In this document: in pieces, positions 33,496 through 43,400 of the stretch
How positions within the stretch are numbered: the stretch's first letter is position 1
Layout of the letters: each line of letters starts with the position of its first letter
Assembly: GCA_016283755.1 (NCBI GenBank)
Contig: JAEENO010000020.1
Coordinates: 62,001 to 126,000 of the forward strand
Length of the DNA stretch: 64,000 nucleotides
Direction of reading: 5' to 3'
DNA from: Lachnospiraceae bacterium
Lineage (GTDB): Bacteria > Bacillota > Clostridia > Lachnospirales > Lachnospiraceae
Notes under the pieces: generated by a model
What the model saw: the letters and a program-made list of their open reading frames with translations, nothing else
Database searches by the model: none
Told to the model about the DNA's origin: nothing
Translations under genes and position numbers: made by a program

Positions 33496-34728
33496 TTATT
33501 TTCTGGAATTCTTTAAGAAATCAGGCACCTGAATATTCTTTTTCTCTACTTTGCTCTCAATAGGCTCAGCTCTTCTTATGCCCGGTAACGGATCCTGAAT
33601 CGTCTGTGTCTGCTGCTGAGTTGGCTGCTGTGCAGGCTGTACCGGCTGTACAGGCTTAGCACTTGCAACAGGTTGCTGATTAGGATTCGGTACATACGAT
33701 CTTGTAGGTGGAGTTACCGGAATCCTCTGCTGCGGTGCTGTTGATGTTCTTGTAAGTCCGAGTCTGTCATTAACACTAACAGGCTTCTCTTCAAGTCCGG
33801 TAGCAATTACCGTAATGGTAACTTCATCTATATCTTCCTCCATCAAACCGAAGATAATATTGGAATTCTCTCCAACGAGATCACGTACATAAGTTGTTGC
33901 TTCGTCTGTATCAAAGAGGCCAACACCACCGGTGAAGTTAATAATAACATCCGATGCTCCGTTAATGGATGTCTCAAGAAGAGGACTCGCAACGGCAATC
34001 TTAACTGCCTCGAGTGCCTTGTTCTCACCCTTGGCTGAACCGATACCGATATGAGCAACACCCTTGTTCTCCATAACAGTCTTAACGTCTGCGAAGTCAA
34101 GGTTGATTAATGCAGGCTTATTGATAAGATCTGTAATACCCTGAACTGCCTGCTGTAATACCTGGTCTGCCTTCTTCAATGCATCCGTCATCGACGTTCT
34201 TCTCTCTGAAATCTCAAGAAGCTTATCGTTAGGGATAACGATCAATGTATCTACGTACTCCTTAAGGCGCTCAATTCCGCCCAAGGCATTGTTCATTCTT
34301 ACTCTGGCTTCAAATCTGAAAGGTTTCGTTACAACACCTACTGTTAAGATTCCAAGATCCTTGGAAATCTTAGCTACCACAGGAGCTGCACCGGTTCCGG
34401 TACCACCGCCCATACCGCAGGTTACGAATACCATATCAGCGCCTTCAAGTGCTGCTCTTATATCCTCTTCAGACTCTTCCGCAGCCTTCTGTCCGATCTC
34501 AGGCTGTGCACCTGCACCAAGACCTTTGGTAAGCTTCTCACCGATCTGAATAACTCTCTCGGCTTTGCAAAGCTTAAGTGCCTGCTTATCGGTATTAATT
34601 CCGATAAACTCAACACCGCCTATATTCTCATCTATCATTCGATTAACCGCATTATTGCCGGCGCCGCCGACACCTACGACCAGTATCTTCGCACTGACAT
34701 CTATTCCTCTATCCTCTAATTCAAGCAA
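33496..34728 (-). CDS. ftsZ: Cell division protein FtsZ
   Basis: This 410-residue tubulin-like GTPase forms the division ring at mid-cell. [13 protein letters not shown] opens the nucleotide-binding fold, and the tubulin signature [10 protein letters not shown] lies at about 100-110. The linker is Pro/Gln-rich, and the C-terminal peptide IQVPDFLKN binds partner proteins. The start is taken as TTG 34728: AAGGAGG lies eight bases before it and the N-terminus then reads [10 protein letters not shown], as in relatives. An upstream reading (34749) would include that site. The gene has its own promoter. FtsA is not in this cluster. Confidence 0.95.
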   Translation of the reverse strand: MLELEDRGIDVSAKILVVGVGGAGNNAVNRMIDENIGGVEFIGINTDKQALKLCKAERVIQIGEKLTKGLGAGAQPEIGQKAAEESEEDIRAALEGADMVFVTCGMGGGTGTGAAPVVAKISKDLGILTVGVVTKPFRFEARVRMNNALGGIERLKEYVDTLIVIPNDKLLEISERRTSMTDALKKADQVLQQAVQGITDLINKPALINLDFADVKTVMENKGVAHIGIGSAKGENKALEAVKIAVASPLLETSINGASDVIINFTGGVGLFDTDEATTYVRDLVGENSNIIFGLMEEDIDEVTITVIATGLEEKPVSVNDRLGLTRTSTAPQQRIPVTPPTRSYVPNPNQQPVASAKPVQPVQPAQQPTQQQTQTIQDPLPGIRRAEPIESKVEKKNIQVPDFLKNSRK

Positions 34729-34804
34729 GGGTTCTTCCTCCTTCACCAATCTCTATATCAATTAAAAATAATATCCCAATCTGCCTAATAACACACTACT
34801 AAAT

Positions 34805-34833
34805 ATAATATCTTTTTTCCGACAAAAATTCAA
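34805..34833 (-). promoter_or_regulatory. Sigma-A promoter of ftsZ
   Basis: On the minus strand TTGAAT (34828-34833), 17-base spacer, TATTAT (34805-34810). It lies in the gap between ftsQ and ftsZ, so ftsZ can be expressed independently of the upstream division genes. Confidence 0.65.
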
Positions 34834-34850
34834 CAAAAAATCATCATAAT

Positions 34851-35630
34851 TTATGGTTGTTTTTCAAAAATAATATCCGTGTTTTTCTCTGAATAATCCT
34901 CCATGTGCAACACACCCTTTTCGCCGCTTAATTTCGGCAAAATCTTGGCAAGTCGCACCACTTTATCGTTAAGATTATCCGCTTCTCCGAACATAACAGT
35001 TATGTCCCCATATATAATCTCAATATCCGTTGAAGAATTAAACCATATAACTTCAGGCATTATCTCATACTTCTCAAGTGCAAGCGTAATTGCGAGAAGA
35101 TTCTTATACATGCTTCTGCTGTCAGTCTTAATCGTCTCGTATAATGCGACTTCTTTAACCTGAATTCCCTTAATTAAAGCAATATCGGGTAAGACCTCAG
35201 TGGAAAGTTCAACAACAACTCCGTCTTTATCAATATAAGCGAACTGTCCCGTAGCTTCCACATACATATATCCGATTATCTTTTTCTCATAGACTCTTAT
35301 CGTAAGCTCATTTAAGCCATCCATCTTAACTTCCGTCTTGTCGATAAAAGGAAGCTTCTCAGGCTCTTTAAACTTATACTTAAGATAGACATATAACGTA
35401 TTGTACGAATACTCATCATTAAGTATTATTCTTTTTACAGCATCGTCTTCGTAGAGGTTATTGCCTTTGATATTGACTTTCTTGACATTACACGCAAAAT
35501 ATACAAACATAAATAAGCCGACAGTTATAATAACCACGCCGACAAGTATTATCAATATGCGAAGCAATATGCTGTCTTTTTCTTCAGCCGGTTCGTTATC
35601 TGTTACCGGCAATTTGCGCTTCTTCAACAT
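34851..35630 (-). CDS. ftsQ: Cell division protein FtsQ/DivIB
   Basis: This 259-residue bitopic membrane protein has a basic cytoplasmic N-terminus, one membrane helix (about 22-46) and an extracellular POTRA-like domain starting VKKVNIKGNNLY. A beta domain follows. It connects FtsL/FtsB-type partners with the wall synthesis complex. The ATG at 35630 has GAGGAG four bases upstream. The gene overlaps the ftsW 3' end by 35 bases in another frame, so their translation is coupled. Confidence 0.9.
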   Translation of the reverse strand: MLKKRKLPVTDNEPAEEKDSILLRILIILVGVVIITVGLFMFVYFACNVKKVNIKGNNLYEDDAVKRIILNDEYSYNTLYVYLKYKFKEPEKLPFIDKTEVKMDGLNELTIRVYEKKIIGYMYVEATGQFAYIDKDGVVVELSTEVLPDIALIKGIQVKEVALYETIKTDSRSMYKNLLAITLALEKYEIMPEVIWFNSSTDIEIIYGDITVMFGEADNLNDKVVRLAKILPKLSGEKGVLHMEDYSEKNTDIIFEKQP

Positions 35631-36771
35631 CTGACTCCTCTATCTTGATACGCTTTGATACACTTAAAACCACACCTATTTCCGCAAGCAGGAATACTAC
35701 CGAAGTTCCTCCATAACTTATAAAAGGCAATGAAATACCGGTATTCGGAATTGTATTCGTTACAACGGCAATATTAAGAACAACCTGGGTTGCTATATGA
35801 CCCAGAACTCCCATAACAATAAGCGCACCGAAAGTATCATTCGAATGCTTTATAATTATCGCAAATCTGTAAATCATCAATGCAAAAAGCACTATAACCG
35901 AAATTGCGCCGAACAATCCCAGTTCCTCGCAGATAATCGAGAATATCATATCGTTCTGTGCTTCCGGAACGTGACCTAATTTCTGGATACTCTGTCCTAA
36001 ACCCTTACCCATTATTCCGCCGGATCCTATAGCATACAAACCCTGAAGGGTCTGACCGCCGTTCTTTGCTGTCTCCGGATTAAGCCATGCATCGATACGC
36101 TGTGCTCTGTAGCCGACTTTCATGATATATACCGCGCCTATAAATACGAGCACCATACCGGTTAGCAAAAACTGCATATACTTTCTGCTTGATGCAAAAA
36201 TCATTATAAGTACAATTGCCATTACGATAATAGCATTGGAAAGATTTGTTATAGCTATTCCGGCGAACGCAGGCATTACAAGCACGAATGCCTTGACCAC
36301 CGTCTTGATATCATCTATCTTGTCTCCTATACTTACAAGAAATGCTGCCATAAATATAATTATCGCAAGCTTTGCATACTCGGAAGGCTGGAAAGATATA
36401 CCATTAATAACAATCCATCTCTTAGAACCGTTGATTTCTTTACCAATAACAAAAACCAGATATATAAGAACCAATGAACTAAGGTATACCCAAGGTGCAA
36501 ATCTCTTAAGCCACTTATAATCAAAATTGGCTGCAATTATCATCGCAACAAGACCTAAGATAGTATTTCTTAACTGTTTCATAAAATAGTAATTTGCACG
36601 TCCGAATTTAAGTTCTGCCACATATGACGACGTCGAATATACCATAAGAAGGCCAAAAGCAAGTAAGAAAAGCGTAATAAATAAAAGCGTATAATCAAAG
36701 AAGAAGACAGATGTCTCCCTCTTCTCCTTGCGCTTTTTCTTCTTAACTTCCTTAACTCTTGCGTCGGGCAT
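35596..36771 (-). CDS. ftsW: Peptidoglycan polymerase FtsW (SEDS family)
   Basis: This 391-residue protein with about ten membrane segments builds septal glycan strands together with the ftsI product. It has the SEDS signatures G.KRWI..GISFQPSEYAKL (about residues 125-145) and AQNDMIFSI, and the late NTIPNTGISLPFISYGGTS. A lysine-rich N-terminus (VKEVKKKKRKEKRE) is cytoplasmic. ATG 36771 is preferred over the TTG just before it. It starts three bases after the murD stop. Confidence 0.93.
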   Translation of the reverse strand: MPDARVKEVKKKKRKEKRETSVFFFDYTLLFITLFLLAFGLLMVYSTSSYVAELKFGRANYYFMKQLRNTILGLVAMIIAANFDYKWLKRFAPWVYLSSLVLIYLVFVIGKEINGSKRWIVINGISFQPSEYAKLAIIIFMAAFLVSIGDKIDDIKTVVKAFVLVMPAFAGIAITNLSNAIIVMAIVLIMIFASSRKYMQFLLTGMVLVFIGAVYIMKVGYRAQRIDAWLNPETAKNGGQTLQGLYAIGSGGIMGKGLGQSIQKLGHVPEAQNDMIFSIICEELGLFGAISVIVLFALMIYRFAIIIKHSNDTFGALIVMGVLGHIATQVVLNIAVVTNTIPNTGISLPFISYGGTSVVFLLAEIGVVLSVSKRIKIEESDVEEAQIAGNR

Positions 36772-36774
36772 CAA

Positions 36775-38190
36775 TTAATTCTCCTTGATGTTTCTGACAA
36801 TATCCTTAAAGATACGTCCACGCTGCTCGTAGTTATCAAACATTCCCCAGCTTGCACAAGCAGGTGAAAGTAAGACCGCATCTCCCGGGCATGCGTTTTT
36901 AATACATATATCCATACACTCTTCGAATGTATCAGCCATTACGATGTTGGTAACACCGTATTTTCTAGCACATTCCGCAATCTTGTCGCGTGTAACACCG
37001 ATAAGAACAAGAAGCTTAACCTTGTTATCAAAAGCCTTGATCCAGTCGTCATACTCGCTGCCCTTATCATATCCGCCTCCGATAAGGATTGTAGGCTTTG
37101 TCATAGCCTTAATTCCCTGAATTGCTGCATCCGGATTCGTTCCCTTAGAATCGTTGTAGTAATCTACGCCGTTCTTGGTTGCAACGAATTCGATTCTGTG
37201 CTCAACAGCCTTGAAATCTCTTATAACCTTAAGTGTAATATCAAGCGGCACATTCATGGCTTCCGCAATCGCAAGTGCAGCCATAACATTCTCTATATTG
37301 CACATTCCGACAAGATTCATGTCGGTAACATTCATAATCTTCTTCGGTTCTGCAGGGTTATCGTTATATGATACGGCTTTACCCTCATAACCCTTGTAAT
37401 TTCTTACGCCTGCACGATAGATTGCACCATCTTCGTAGTAGAATCCGTTCTCTAACTTCGTTGATGATGAAAAAGCTATAACCGTTGCAGGGCATCTGTC
37501 GATAAAAGCTCTCGTATCAGGACTGTCGTAATTAAGTACGCATACGTCATCCTTTGTCTGATTAAGTGTAATATCTTCCTTAGCCTTGATATATGCTTCC
37601 ATCGTATGATGACGGTTAAGATGATCCGGTGTAATATTAAGAATTGCAGTAACTACAGGATGAAAATCAATAATTGTCTCAAGCTGGAATGAACTTATCT
37701 CTGCAACCGTAATCTGATCTTCTACCTGCGCTGCAGCCTTCTCTGTATAAGGAATACCGATATTACCGACAACATCAACGTGCTTATAATAAGCCTTCAT
37801 AATTTCGCCCGTAAGAGTTGTAGTCGTGGTCTTACCGTTGGTTCCCGTAATACCGATAACACTGCCTTTACCGCAGATATATCCTAATTCAATCTCACCT
37901 ATAATCATAACACCGCGATTGCGCATCTCGTTAATCCACGGAAGATCCGTAGGTACGCCCGGGCTTAATATAAGGCAATCAGTGCTTTTCTTAACATCAT
38001 CGCTAAGCTCGCCAACAATGATATTAACACCGCGCAATACAGGATTATCGTTAATAAGCTTATTAACATCAAGCTTCTCATTGGAATCTGTAAGTGTTGC
38101 TTCGATACCTTTTTCTTTTAAAAGTGCAATTGCCGCAACTCCGCTCTTTCCGGAACCTACGACAAGAATTTTTTTACCGTCAAGAATCAT
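36775..38190 (-). CDS. murD: UDP-N-acetylmuramoyl-L-alanine--D-glutamate ligase
   Basis: This 471-residue cytoplasmic Mur ligase adds D-glutamate to the peptidoglycan precursor. Visible features are the N-terminal Rossmann start ILVVGSGKSGVAA, the ATP loop GITGTNGKTTTTTLTGE, and the C-terminal DSKGTNPDAAIQGIKA. Its ATG overlaps the mraY stop (ATGA), and GGAGG is embedded in the end of mraY, which indicates translational coupling. Confidence 0.95.
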   Translation of the reverse strand: MILDGKKILVVGSGKSGVAAIALLKEKGIEATLTDSNEKLDVNKLINDNPVLRGVNIIVGELSDDVKKSTDCLILSPGVPTDLPWINEMRNRGVMIIGEIELGYICGKGSVIGITGTNGKTTTTTLTGEIMKAYYKHVDVVGNIGIPYTEKAAAQVEDQITVAEISSFQLETIIDFHPVVTAILNITPDHLNRHHTMEAYIKAKEDITLNQTKDDVCVLNYDSPDTRAFIDRCPATVIAFSSSTKLENGFYYEDGAIYRAGVRNYKGYEGKAVSYNDNPAEPKKIMNVTDMNLVGMCNIENVMAALAIAEAMNVPLDITLKVIRDFKAVEHRIEFVATKNGVDYYNDSKGTNPDAAIQGIKAMTKPTILIGGGYDKGSEYDDWIKAFDNKVKLLVLIGVTRDKIAECARKYGVTNIVMADTFEECMDICIKNACPGDAVLLSPACASWGMFDNYEQRGRIFKDIVRNIKEN

Positions 38191-39188
38191 AATTTACCTC
38201 CGCATATACCGGCAAAGCCTACGAGACAAAGAAGTGCTGTAACTATTGCAAAGAAAGCAACAACCTTAGTCTCTGAATATCCCTTAAGTTCGTAGTGATG
38301 ATGGATAGGCGTCATCTTAAATATACGCTTACCCTGACCGTACTTCTTCTTCGTGTACTTAAAGTAAGATACCTGAATAATTACCGATAATACCTCAACA
38401 AAATAAATGAAACCGACAATCGGTAAGTAAAGCGGAAGCTTAAGTATATATGCCATTCCGGCAACATAACCGCCAAGTGCAAGTGAGCCTGTATCGCCCA
38501 TAAATATCTTGGCAGGATATGCATTGAACATAAGGAATCCAAGAAGCGCACCTATTACAGCTGCAGGAAGTAATGCAACCTGCTCTGTCTTGTAAAGTGA
38601 TACGCAAATAAAGAAAAGTGATACCGGAAGTGTAACGGTTGATAAAAGTCCGTCAAGACCGTCGGTAAAGTTAACACCGTTAGCCGTTCCGATAACAACA
38701 AAGAACATCAAAGGTATTGTCAAAAAGCCTGCGTTAAGATAATAACCGCCTGCTACGAAATACTGCGAAAACGGAATTAAAAGTGTAAGATCGTTGCCTG
38801 AGAAAAATACCATATAAGCTGCAAATACAGCTGTTACAACAATCTGAAGAAGCATCTTCTGATAGCTCAAAAGTCCGTCGGAGCGTTTCAATACTACCTT
38901 AAGATAATCATCAAGAAAACCGATTACCGCATATCCCCAGGTAAGAATTAAAACAGGTAATACCTTAGGATACTTGCCGATGCTTATTAAGACAGCAACG
39001 GTAAGTCCCGCAAGGATAAGCATGCCTCCCATTGTAGGGGTACCGTTCTTAACCTGGTGAGACTCAAGTTCCTCTCTCTCGGTATTGCCGACTTTGAGCT
39101 TTTTAAGCCATGGAATAAGTACCGGGCCGACCGCCACGGTAACGAAATAAGCAATTATAAGCGGAAGAATTATCTCCTGCAAATACAT
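38187..39188 (-). CDS. mraY: Phospho-N-acetylmuramoyl-pentapeptide transferase
   Basis: This 333-residue integral membrane enzyme with about ten helices makes lipid I from UDP-MurNAc-pentapeptide and undecaprenyl phosphate. Family motifs seen are KNGTPTMGG, the catalytic GFLDDYLKV (DD pair), NFTDGLDGL and the late PIHHHYELKGYSE. ATG 39188 follows GAGGTG. A longer reading to 39233 lacks such a site. It follows the PBP gene by 75 bases. Confidence 0.95.
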   Translation of the reverse strand: MYLQEIILPLIIAYFVTVAVGPVLIPWLKKLKVGNTEREELESHQVKNGTPTMGGMLILAGLTVAVLISIGKYPKVLPVLILTWGYAVIGFLDDYLKVVLKRSDGLLSYQKMLLQIVVTAVFAAYMVFFSGNDLTLLIPFSQYFVAGGYYLNAGFLTIPLMFFVVIGTANGVNFTDGLDGLLSTVTLPVSLFFICVSLYKTEQVALLPAAVIGALLGFLMFNAYPAKIFMGDTGSLALGGYVAGMAYILKLPLYLPIVGFIYFVEVLSVIIQVSYFKYTKKKYGQGKRIFKMTPIHHHYELKGYSETKVVAFFAIVTALLCLVGFAGICGGKL

Positions 39189-39263
39189 AAAAATCACCTC
39201 TATAATATATATAACGAATAAATTATAGACCACTTAAAGTGCTATGGCAACCATTAAAGATTA

Positions 39264-41150
39264 TTAATCTCCGAAAATATCATCCTCGTAATTTTCTTCA
39301 GGCGGAGTCAGAGTCGGAACGCTTCCTTCCTTGTCTTCATCAGGATAAATGTTGAAGTAAGGAAGTATCTCTGTCATAATCTCTTTCGCAAGATTCGTTG
39401 CAAGCGAACTTTGCGCCTGGTTCTCAAGATTCGGTTCATCAATAATTACGTATATTAAAAGCTTAGGATTGGCCGCCGGTGCAAATCCGATGAAAGATAC
39501 CAGGTACTTCTTGTTGCCTCGTGGGAGCTTTTCCGCGGTACCGGTCTTACCGCCCATGGTGTAACCTTCTACCTTGGCAGAATGGCCTGTTCCTACCTGA
39601 ACCGTTGTATATAAGTATTTTCGTAAATATCTCGAAGTCTCTTCGGATATGGTCTGTCTTATAAGATATGACGAAAGCTGTTCTTCCGCTCTTCCATCCG
39701 CTGTCCAGCACTCTTTTAATATATGAGGCTTATAATAATTGCCTCCGTTGATAAGCGACGAAAAGCCCGCTGCAAGCTGAACCATGGTTACATTAAAGTT
39801 CTGACCGAACGAGTTGGTTGCAAGCGATGCTGCATTCATATTATCGATTGTGTAGATTAAAGTATCTGTTCTTGCTTCACCCGGAAGGTCAATATTGGTC
39901 TTCTTACCGAATCCGAAGATCGCCTGATACTTCGTAAAAGCATCAACTCCGATTACACGGCTCATCTGCATAAGCGCGTCATTACAGGAATTATTGATTG
40001 CCTGCTCTATGGTCTCCCATCCGTGGCCTTCACGGTTAACGCATCTTATCTTATGTCCGCCGGCATTCTCTGAGCCGTCACAATAGTAATGCTCGTCACC
40101 GGTAAGCTTACCACAGTCAAGGCCTGCCGCAACCGTAAAGGGCTTCGCGGTAGAACCCGGCTCATATGTCGATGTTACGCAGAAATTATTCCAGAGGTTA
40201 TTGAGTATATTAAGAATCTCTTCATCAGACATTTCAGCAATCTGTTCTTCCGAATAATACATGGAAAGATCTCTCGGATCGTTAAGATCAAATGAAGGAT
40301 ATGATGCCATAGCATATATTTCGCCGCTGTTAGGGTCCATAACGATTACAGCCGTATTCTTACTTCCGAGTCCATACTCTCCGTAGCTTAAACTGTCATT
40401 AAAAGCTTTGATTTTCTGCTCTACTACCATCTGAACATTAAGATCGAGCGTGGTGCACAATGTATGACCATCCGTAGGATTAATAATATTCTTCTGGAAA
40501 TCATTGTCGGAATCAAGATATCCGTACTGTCTTCCGTTAATGCCGTTTAATGTATCGTTATAATACTTCTCTAATCCGGTCACACCTTCATTACCTGCTG
40601 TAATAAAACCTATAACATTGGCTGCCAGGCTTCCGTAAGGATACATTCTAATATATTCCTTCTCAAACCATATACCGGTTATATAGGCTTTGTTCGTATC
40701 AACAGTTTCCTTATATGCATTGAATTCCTGAACTTTTTCGAAGGAAACCTTTTTCTTTAATACAATGTACTGACTTGTCTTGTTCTCGTTAAGCTTCTCT
40801 CTTATCTCGGTTTCATCTAATTCAAATATTTTAACGAGTGCTCCGACACTTACATCAATGCAGTCCTTCTTAGCATTAAGTACTTTGCAGTCAAGTATTA
40901 CATTATATACATCCATACTTGTTGCAAGGATTGTACCGTTTCTGTCTACAATATCACCTCTTTTATAAGGAATCGTAAGTGACGAGTACTCCTGCTGATT
41001 AAGGACTATTCTCTTATAACGCTCGCCCTGAACCATCTGAATATATATAATTCTTCCCACTAAAAACAGTAGTGCCGCGAATATTATCACGAGCACTACC
41101 GTTAATTTCTTATTGATTGTCTTTCTTATTGTTCTTTTATAAGACTTCAA
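39264..41150 (-). CDS. ftsI: Penicillin-binding protein 2 / FtsI-type transpeptidase
   Basis: This 628-residue bitopic class B PBP crosslinks septal peptidoglycan. It has one N-terminal membrane helix (about 15-38), a dimerisation domain with RGDIVDRNGTILATS, and a transpeptidase domain. The active-site motifs are STAKPF (SxxK serine), SCND (SxN) and KTGTAE (KTG). No PASTA domain is seen at the C-terminus, which ends in an acidic tail. The start is TTG 41150 with AGGA seven bases upstream. It follows ftsL by 20 bases, as expected for the division cluster. Confidence 0.93.
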   Translation of the reverse strand: MKSYKRTIRKTINKKLTVVLVIIFAALLFLVGRIIYIQMVQGERYKRIVLNQQEYSSLTIPYKRGDIVDRNGTILATSMDVYNVILDCKVLNAKKDCIDVSVGALVKIFELDETEIREKLNENKTSQYIVLKKKVSFEKVQEFNAYKETVDTNKAYITGIWFEKEYIRMYPYGSLAANVIGFITAGNEGVTGLEKYYNDTLNGINGRQYGYLDSDNDFQKNIINPTDGHTLCTTLDLNVQMVVEQKIKAFNDSLSYGEYGLGSKNTAVIVMDPNSGEIYAMASYPSFDLNDPRDLSMYYSEEQIAEMSDEEILNILNNLWNNFCVTSTYEPGSTAKPFTVAAGLDCGKLTGDEHYYCDGSENAGGHKIRCVNREGHGWETIEQAINNSCNDALMQMSRVIGVDAFTKYQAIFGFGKKTNIDLPGEARTDTLIYTIDNMNAASLATNSFGQNFNVTMVQLAAGFSSLINGGNYYKPHILKECWTADGRAEEQLSSYLIRQTISEETSRYLRKYLYTTVQVGTGHSAKVEGYTMGGKTGTAEKLPRGNKKYLVSFIGFAPAANPKLLIYVIIDEPNLENQAQSSLATNLAKEIMTEILPYFNIYPDEDKEGSVPTLTPPEENYEDDIFGD

Positions 41151-41170
41151 TTCTCTATCCTAACCGCATT

Positions 41171-41707
41171 TTACTTGCCGGTAAATATCATGCCGAAAAC
41201 GGTATTATCCTTTCCGCCTGGGATATCTCTATATTGCTCCATATAATCCGTATTGTCAATATGATAATACTGAATCTGGCCCTCTGCAGGATATACCATT
41301 TTAAGTTCATTTATGGCCTTATCTCTAATCTCTTCAAGATTTACGGATGCTTCGATTCTCTTCTCGTATACGTTGTTGGTTTCGGTAAGATTAACGAGCT
41401 GCGCTTTTAAAGAAGTGACATGATTTAATCTCTTATTGTACTCTGCTCTTAAGTTAATGTAGGATACACATAAGACCATAACAAGAGCAGTTGCACCGAT
41501 CATTGCAACCATATTGATTCTGCTCTTTCTCTTCTGGCATGCAAGAGTATGAACTCTATGAAGTCTGCGAGCTTCTTCTTCCTCGAGACGTCTTCTCTCA
41601 TTCTCCTCTGCTATTGCCTGTCTTCTTGCAGCTTCCTTGCTAAAATCAAACGCCGGAGCAGCGGTTCCTTCAACATACTCCTCATTCATCCATGAAACAT
41701 TTGCCAT
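41171..41707 (-). CDS. ftsL: FtsL-type septum protein
   Basis: This 178-residue bitopic protein has a long cytoplasmic N-terminus with a charged helix rich in Glu/Arg (about 25-52), one membrane helix (about 65-84) and an extracellular coiled coil (about 85-140). The layout and position between rsmH and ftsI are those of FtsL. Sequence similarity in this family is weak, so the name rests mainly on topology and gene order. The cytoplasmic extension is longer than in most. Confidence 0.82.
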   Translation of the reverse strand: MANVSWMNEEYVEGTAAPAFDFSKEAARRQAIAEENERRRLEEEEARRLHRVHTLACQKRKSRINMVAMIGATALVMVLCVSYINLRAEYNKRLNHVTSLKAQLVNLTETNNVYEKRIEASVNLEEIRDKAINELKMVYPAEGQIQYYHIDNTDYMEQYRDIPGGKDNTVFGMIFTGK

Positions 41708-41722
41708 AAGTCTTCTCCTTTT

Positions 41723-42667
41723 TTATTTCGCAGCTTTCTCGAATACACGAAGCTTTGCGCTGTGTGATCTGCTGTTAATTTCAAGTTCTTCAGCTGATGG
41801 CGTAATAGGCTTTTTCGTAACTACATGTCCTTTGCTTTTCTTCCCACATACACACACCGGAAATTCCTTAGGGCATGTACACGGGTTCTCATTCCTCTTA
41901 AATGCTTCCTTAACAATTCTGTCTTCCAAGGAATGAAACGTTATTATTGCTAATCTCCCCGAAGGTGCTAAGAAATCTATCATTCCGTCTATGGAATCTG
42001 TTAAGACTTCAAGCTCCTTATTACATTCAATTCTAAGTGCCTGGAAAGTTCTCATCGCAGGATTCGGACCATCCATCCAGAACTTCTTAGGAATCGCATG
42101 TCTTACTATCTCTGCAAGTTCACCTGTTGTTTTGATTCTCCCCTTACTTCGCTCGGCTACTATGTGCTTCGCGATGTTCTTGGCGAACTTGTCTTCACCG
42201 TAATCTCTTATTATCTTAAATATTTCATTTTCATCATATTCGTTAACGATCATCTCTGCTGTTAAAGGATTCCTGTTATCCATTCGCATATCAAGCGGTG
42301 CATCCTTTTCCATATATGAGAATCCTCGTTCTTTTGTGTCCAATTGGAAGGATGAAACCCCGATGTCAAGAAGTATTCCGTCTACGTTCTCAATACCAAG
42401 CTCCTTAACTCTTGTAACCAGGTTCTTATAATTATCCCTGATTATCATCGCCCTCTCGTTATATTGCATAAGCTTCAGAGTCGCTGCATTAATTGCGTCT
42501 TCATCCTGGTCGATTCCTATGAGCCGTCCGTTTTCATTAAGTCTCTTGCATATCTCAAAAGAATGTCCCGCACCTCCAAGTGTTCCGTCTACATATATCC
42601 CGTCAGGCTTAATATTGAGCGATTCAATTGTCTCATTAAGTAAAACCGATACATGATTGAATTCCAT
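41723..42667 (-). CDS. rsmH: 16S rRNA (cytosine-1402-N4)-methyltransferase RsmH
   Basis: This 314-residue SAM-dependent methyltransferase modifies C1402 of 16S rRNA. The family start [32 protein letters not shown] is recognisable in pieces, with [11 protein letters not shown] the SAM loop. [15 protein letters not shown] and the C-terminal [13 protein letters not shown] are also diagnostic. It follows mraZ by 13 bases and precedes ftsL, the standard order. Confidence 0.96.
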   Translation of the reverse strand: MEFNHVSVLLNETIESLNIKPDGIYVDGTLGGAGHSFEICKRLNENGRLIGIDQDEDAINAATLKLMQYNERAMIIRDNYKNLVTRVKELGIENVDGILLDIGVSSFQLDTKERGFSYMEKDAPLDMRMDNRNPLTAEMIVNEYDENEIFKIIRDYGEDKFAKNIAKHIVAERSKGRIKTTGELAEIVRHAIPKKFWMDGPNPAMRTFQALRIECNKELEVLTDSIDGMIDFLAPSGRLAIITFHSLEDRIVKEAFKRNENPCTCPKEFPVCVCGKKSKGHVVTKKPITPSAEELEINSRSHSAKLRVFEKAAK

Positions 42668-42680
42668 TTCTTATGCCTTT

Positions 42681-43109
42681 CTATATGCTAAGTCCGAGTT
42701 CTGCCATATGCTCTGCAATCTCGTCCATATCATCGTATGTATTATCCTGCCATCTTTGCTTATCCCAGATCTCAATCCTCGATAACGTTCCGGCGGTTAC
42801 TATATCCTTATCGAGTCCTGCATATTCTCTAAGCACAGGCGGTATAAGTACTCTTCCCTGCTTATCAATCTCGCACGAAGCTGCACCGGAGAAGAAGAAT
42901 CTTAAGAACTTCCTCGCATCCTTCGAAGTTAAGTTAACCGTCTTAAACTTCTCTTCGATGTTCTTCCATTCTGTAGTGGTGTATCCGTAGAGACAACCGT
43001 CAAAACCTTTTGTAATAACGCACTCATCACCGAACTCCTCACGGAACTTGGACGGAACTATCATTCTGCCCTTGGCATCAATCGAATGATTATACTCACC
43101 CATGAACAT
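42681..43109 (-). CDS. mraZ: Transcriptional regulator MraZ
   Basis: This 142-residue protein of two AbrB-like repeats opens the division and wall operon. The repeats are seen as the DAKGRMIVPSKFRE segment near residue 12 and DKQGRVLIPPVLRE near residue 87 (D-x-x-G-R-x-x-(I/V)-P). MraZ binds DNA repeats upstream of its own gene, and four candidate decamers lie 68-107 bases before the start (43177-43216). GGAGG is 10 bases before ATG 43109. An ATG two codons later (43103) is the alternative. Confidence 0.95.
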   Translation of the reverse strand: MFMGEYNHSIDAKGRMIVPSKFREEFGDECVITKGFDGCLYGYTTTEWKNIEEKFKTVNLTSKDARKFLRFFFSGAASCEIDKQGRVLIPPVLREYAGLDKDIVTAGTLSRIEIWDKQRWQDNTYDDMDEIAEHMAELGLSI

Positions 43110-43176
43110 AATGATTATTCCTCCTTTCCACGATTCTTTCGATTTTTAAGCGGTTATCCACGAAGTTATTAACTTA

Positions 43177-43216
43177 TCCACCACTTCGTGGTACTTCCCA
43201 CCACTTCACTCCACTT
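43177..43216 (-). promoter_or_regulatory. MraZ operator: four head-to-tail decamers
   Basis: On the minus strand the 40 bases read as four exact 10-mers: AAGTGGAGTG, AAGTGGTGGG, AAGTACCACG and AAGTGGTGGA. A 10-bp period with AAGTGG at the start of each unit matches the MraZ-box arrangement known in bacteria (TGGGN or AAAGTGK repeats with 10-bp phasing). They lie just downstream of the mraZ promoter, where binding would affect transcription. Confidence 0.85.
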
Positions 43217-43224
43217 TCAATCAT

Positions 43225-43253
43225 ATAGTACTACAAATTGCACATTAAATCAA
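43225..43253 (-). promoter_or_regulatory. Sigma-A promoter of the mraZ division cluster
   Basis: On the minus strand TTGATT (43248-43253), 17-base spacer, TACTAT (43225-43230). The predicted start is right beside the first MraZ decamer. Confidence 0.8.
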
Positions 43254-43302
43254 GTGTTTTTCTTGATTTTCTGCACGTTTCACGGATTTTTTATAAAACC
43301 AC

Positions 43303-43358
43303 AAAATAAAGAAAGCCCCGAAAAAACGACCACTAAATAAGTCATTTTTCCGGAGCTT
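43303..43358 (-). terminator. Terminator of the thrS-lgt unit
   Basis: An 18-position stem (arms 43313-43330 and 43341-43358) with wobble pairs and loop TTATTTAGTG is followed on the minus strand by CTTTCTTTATTTTG. It isolates lgt from the mraZ promoter. Confidence 0.85.
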
Positions 43359-43400
43359 TTACTCCATACTTTTCAATATGAAATTATGAAACTTTTGTGT

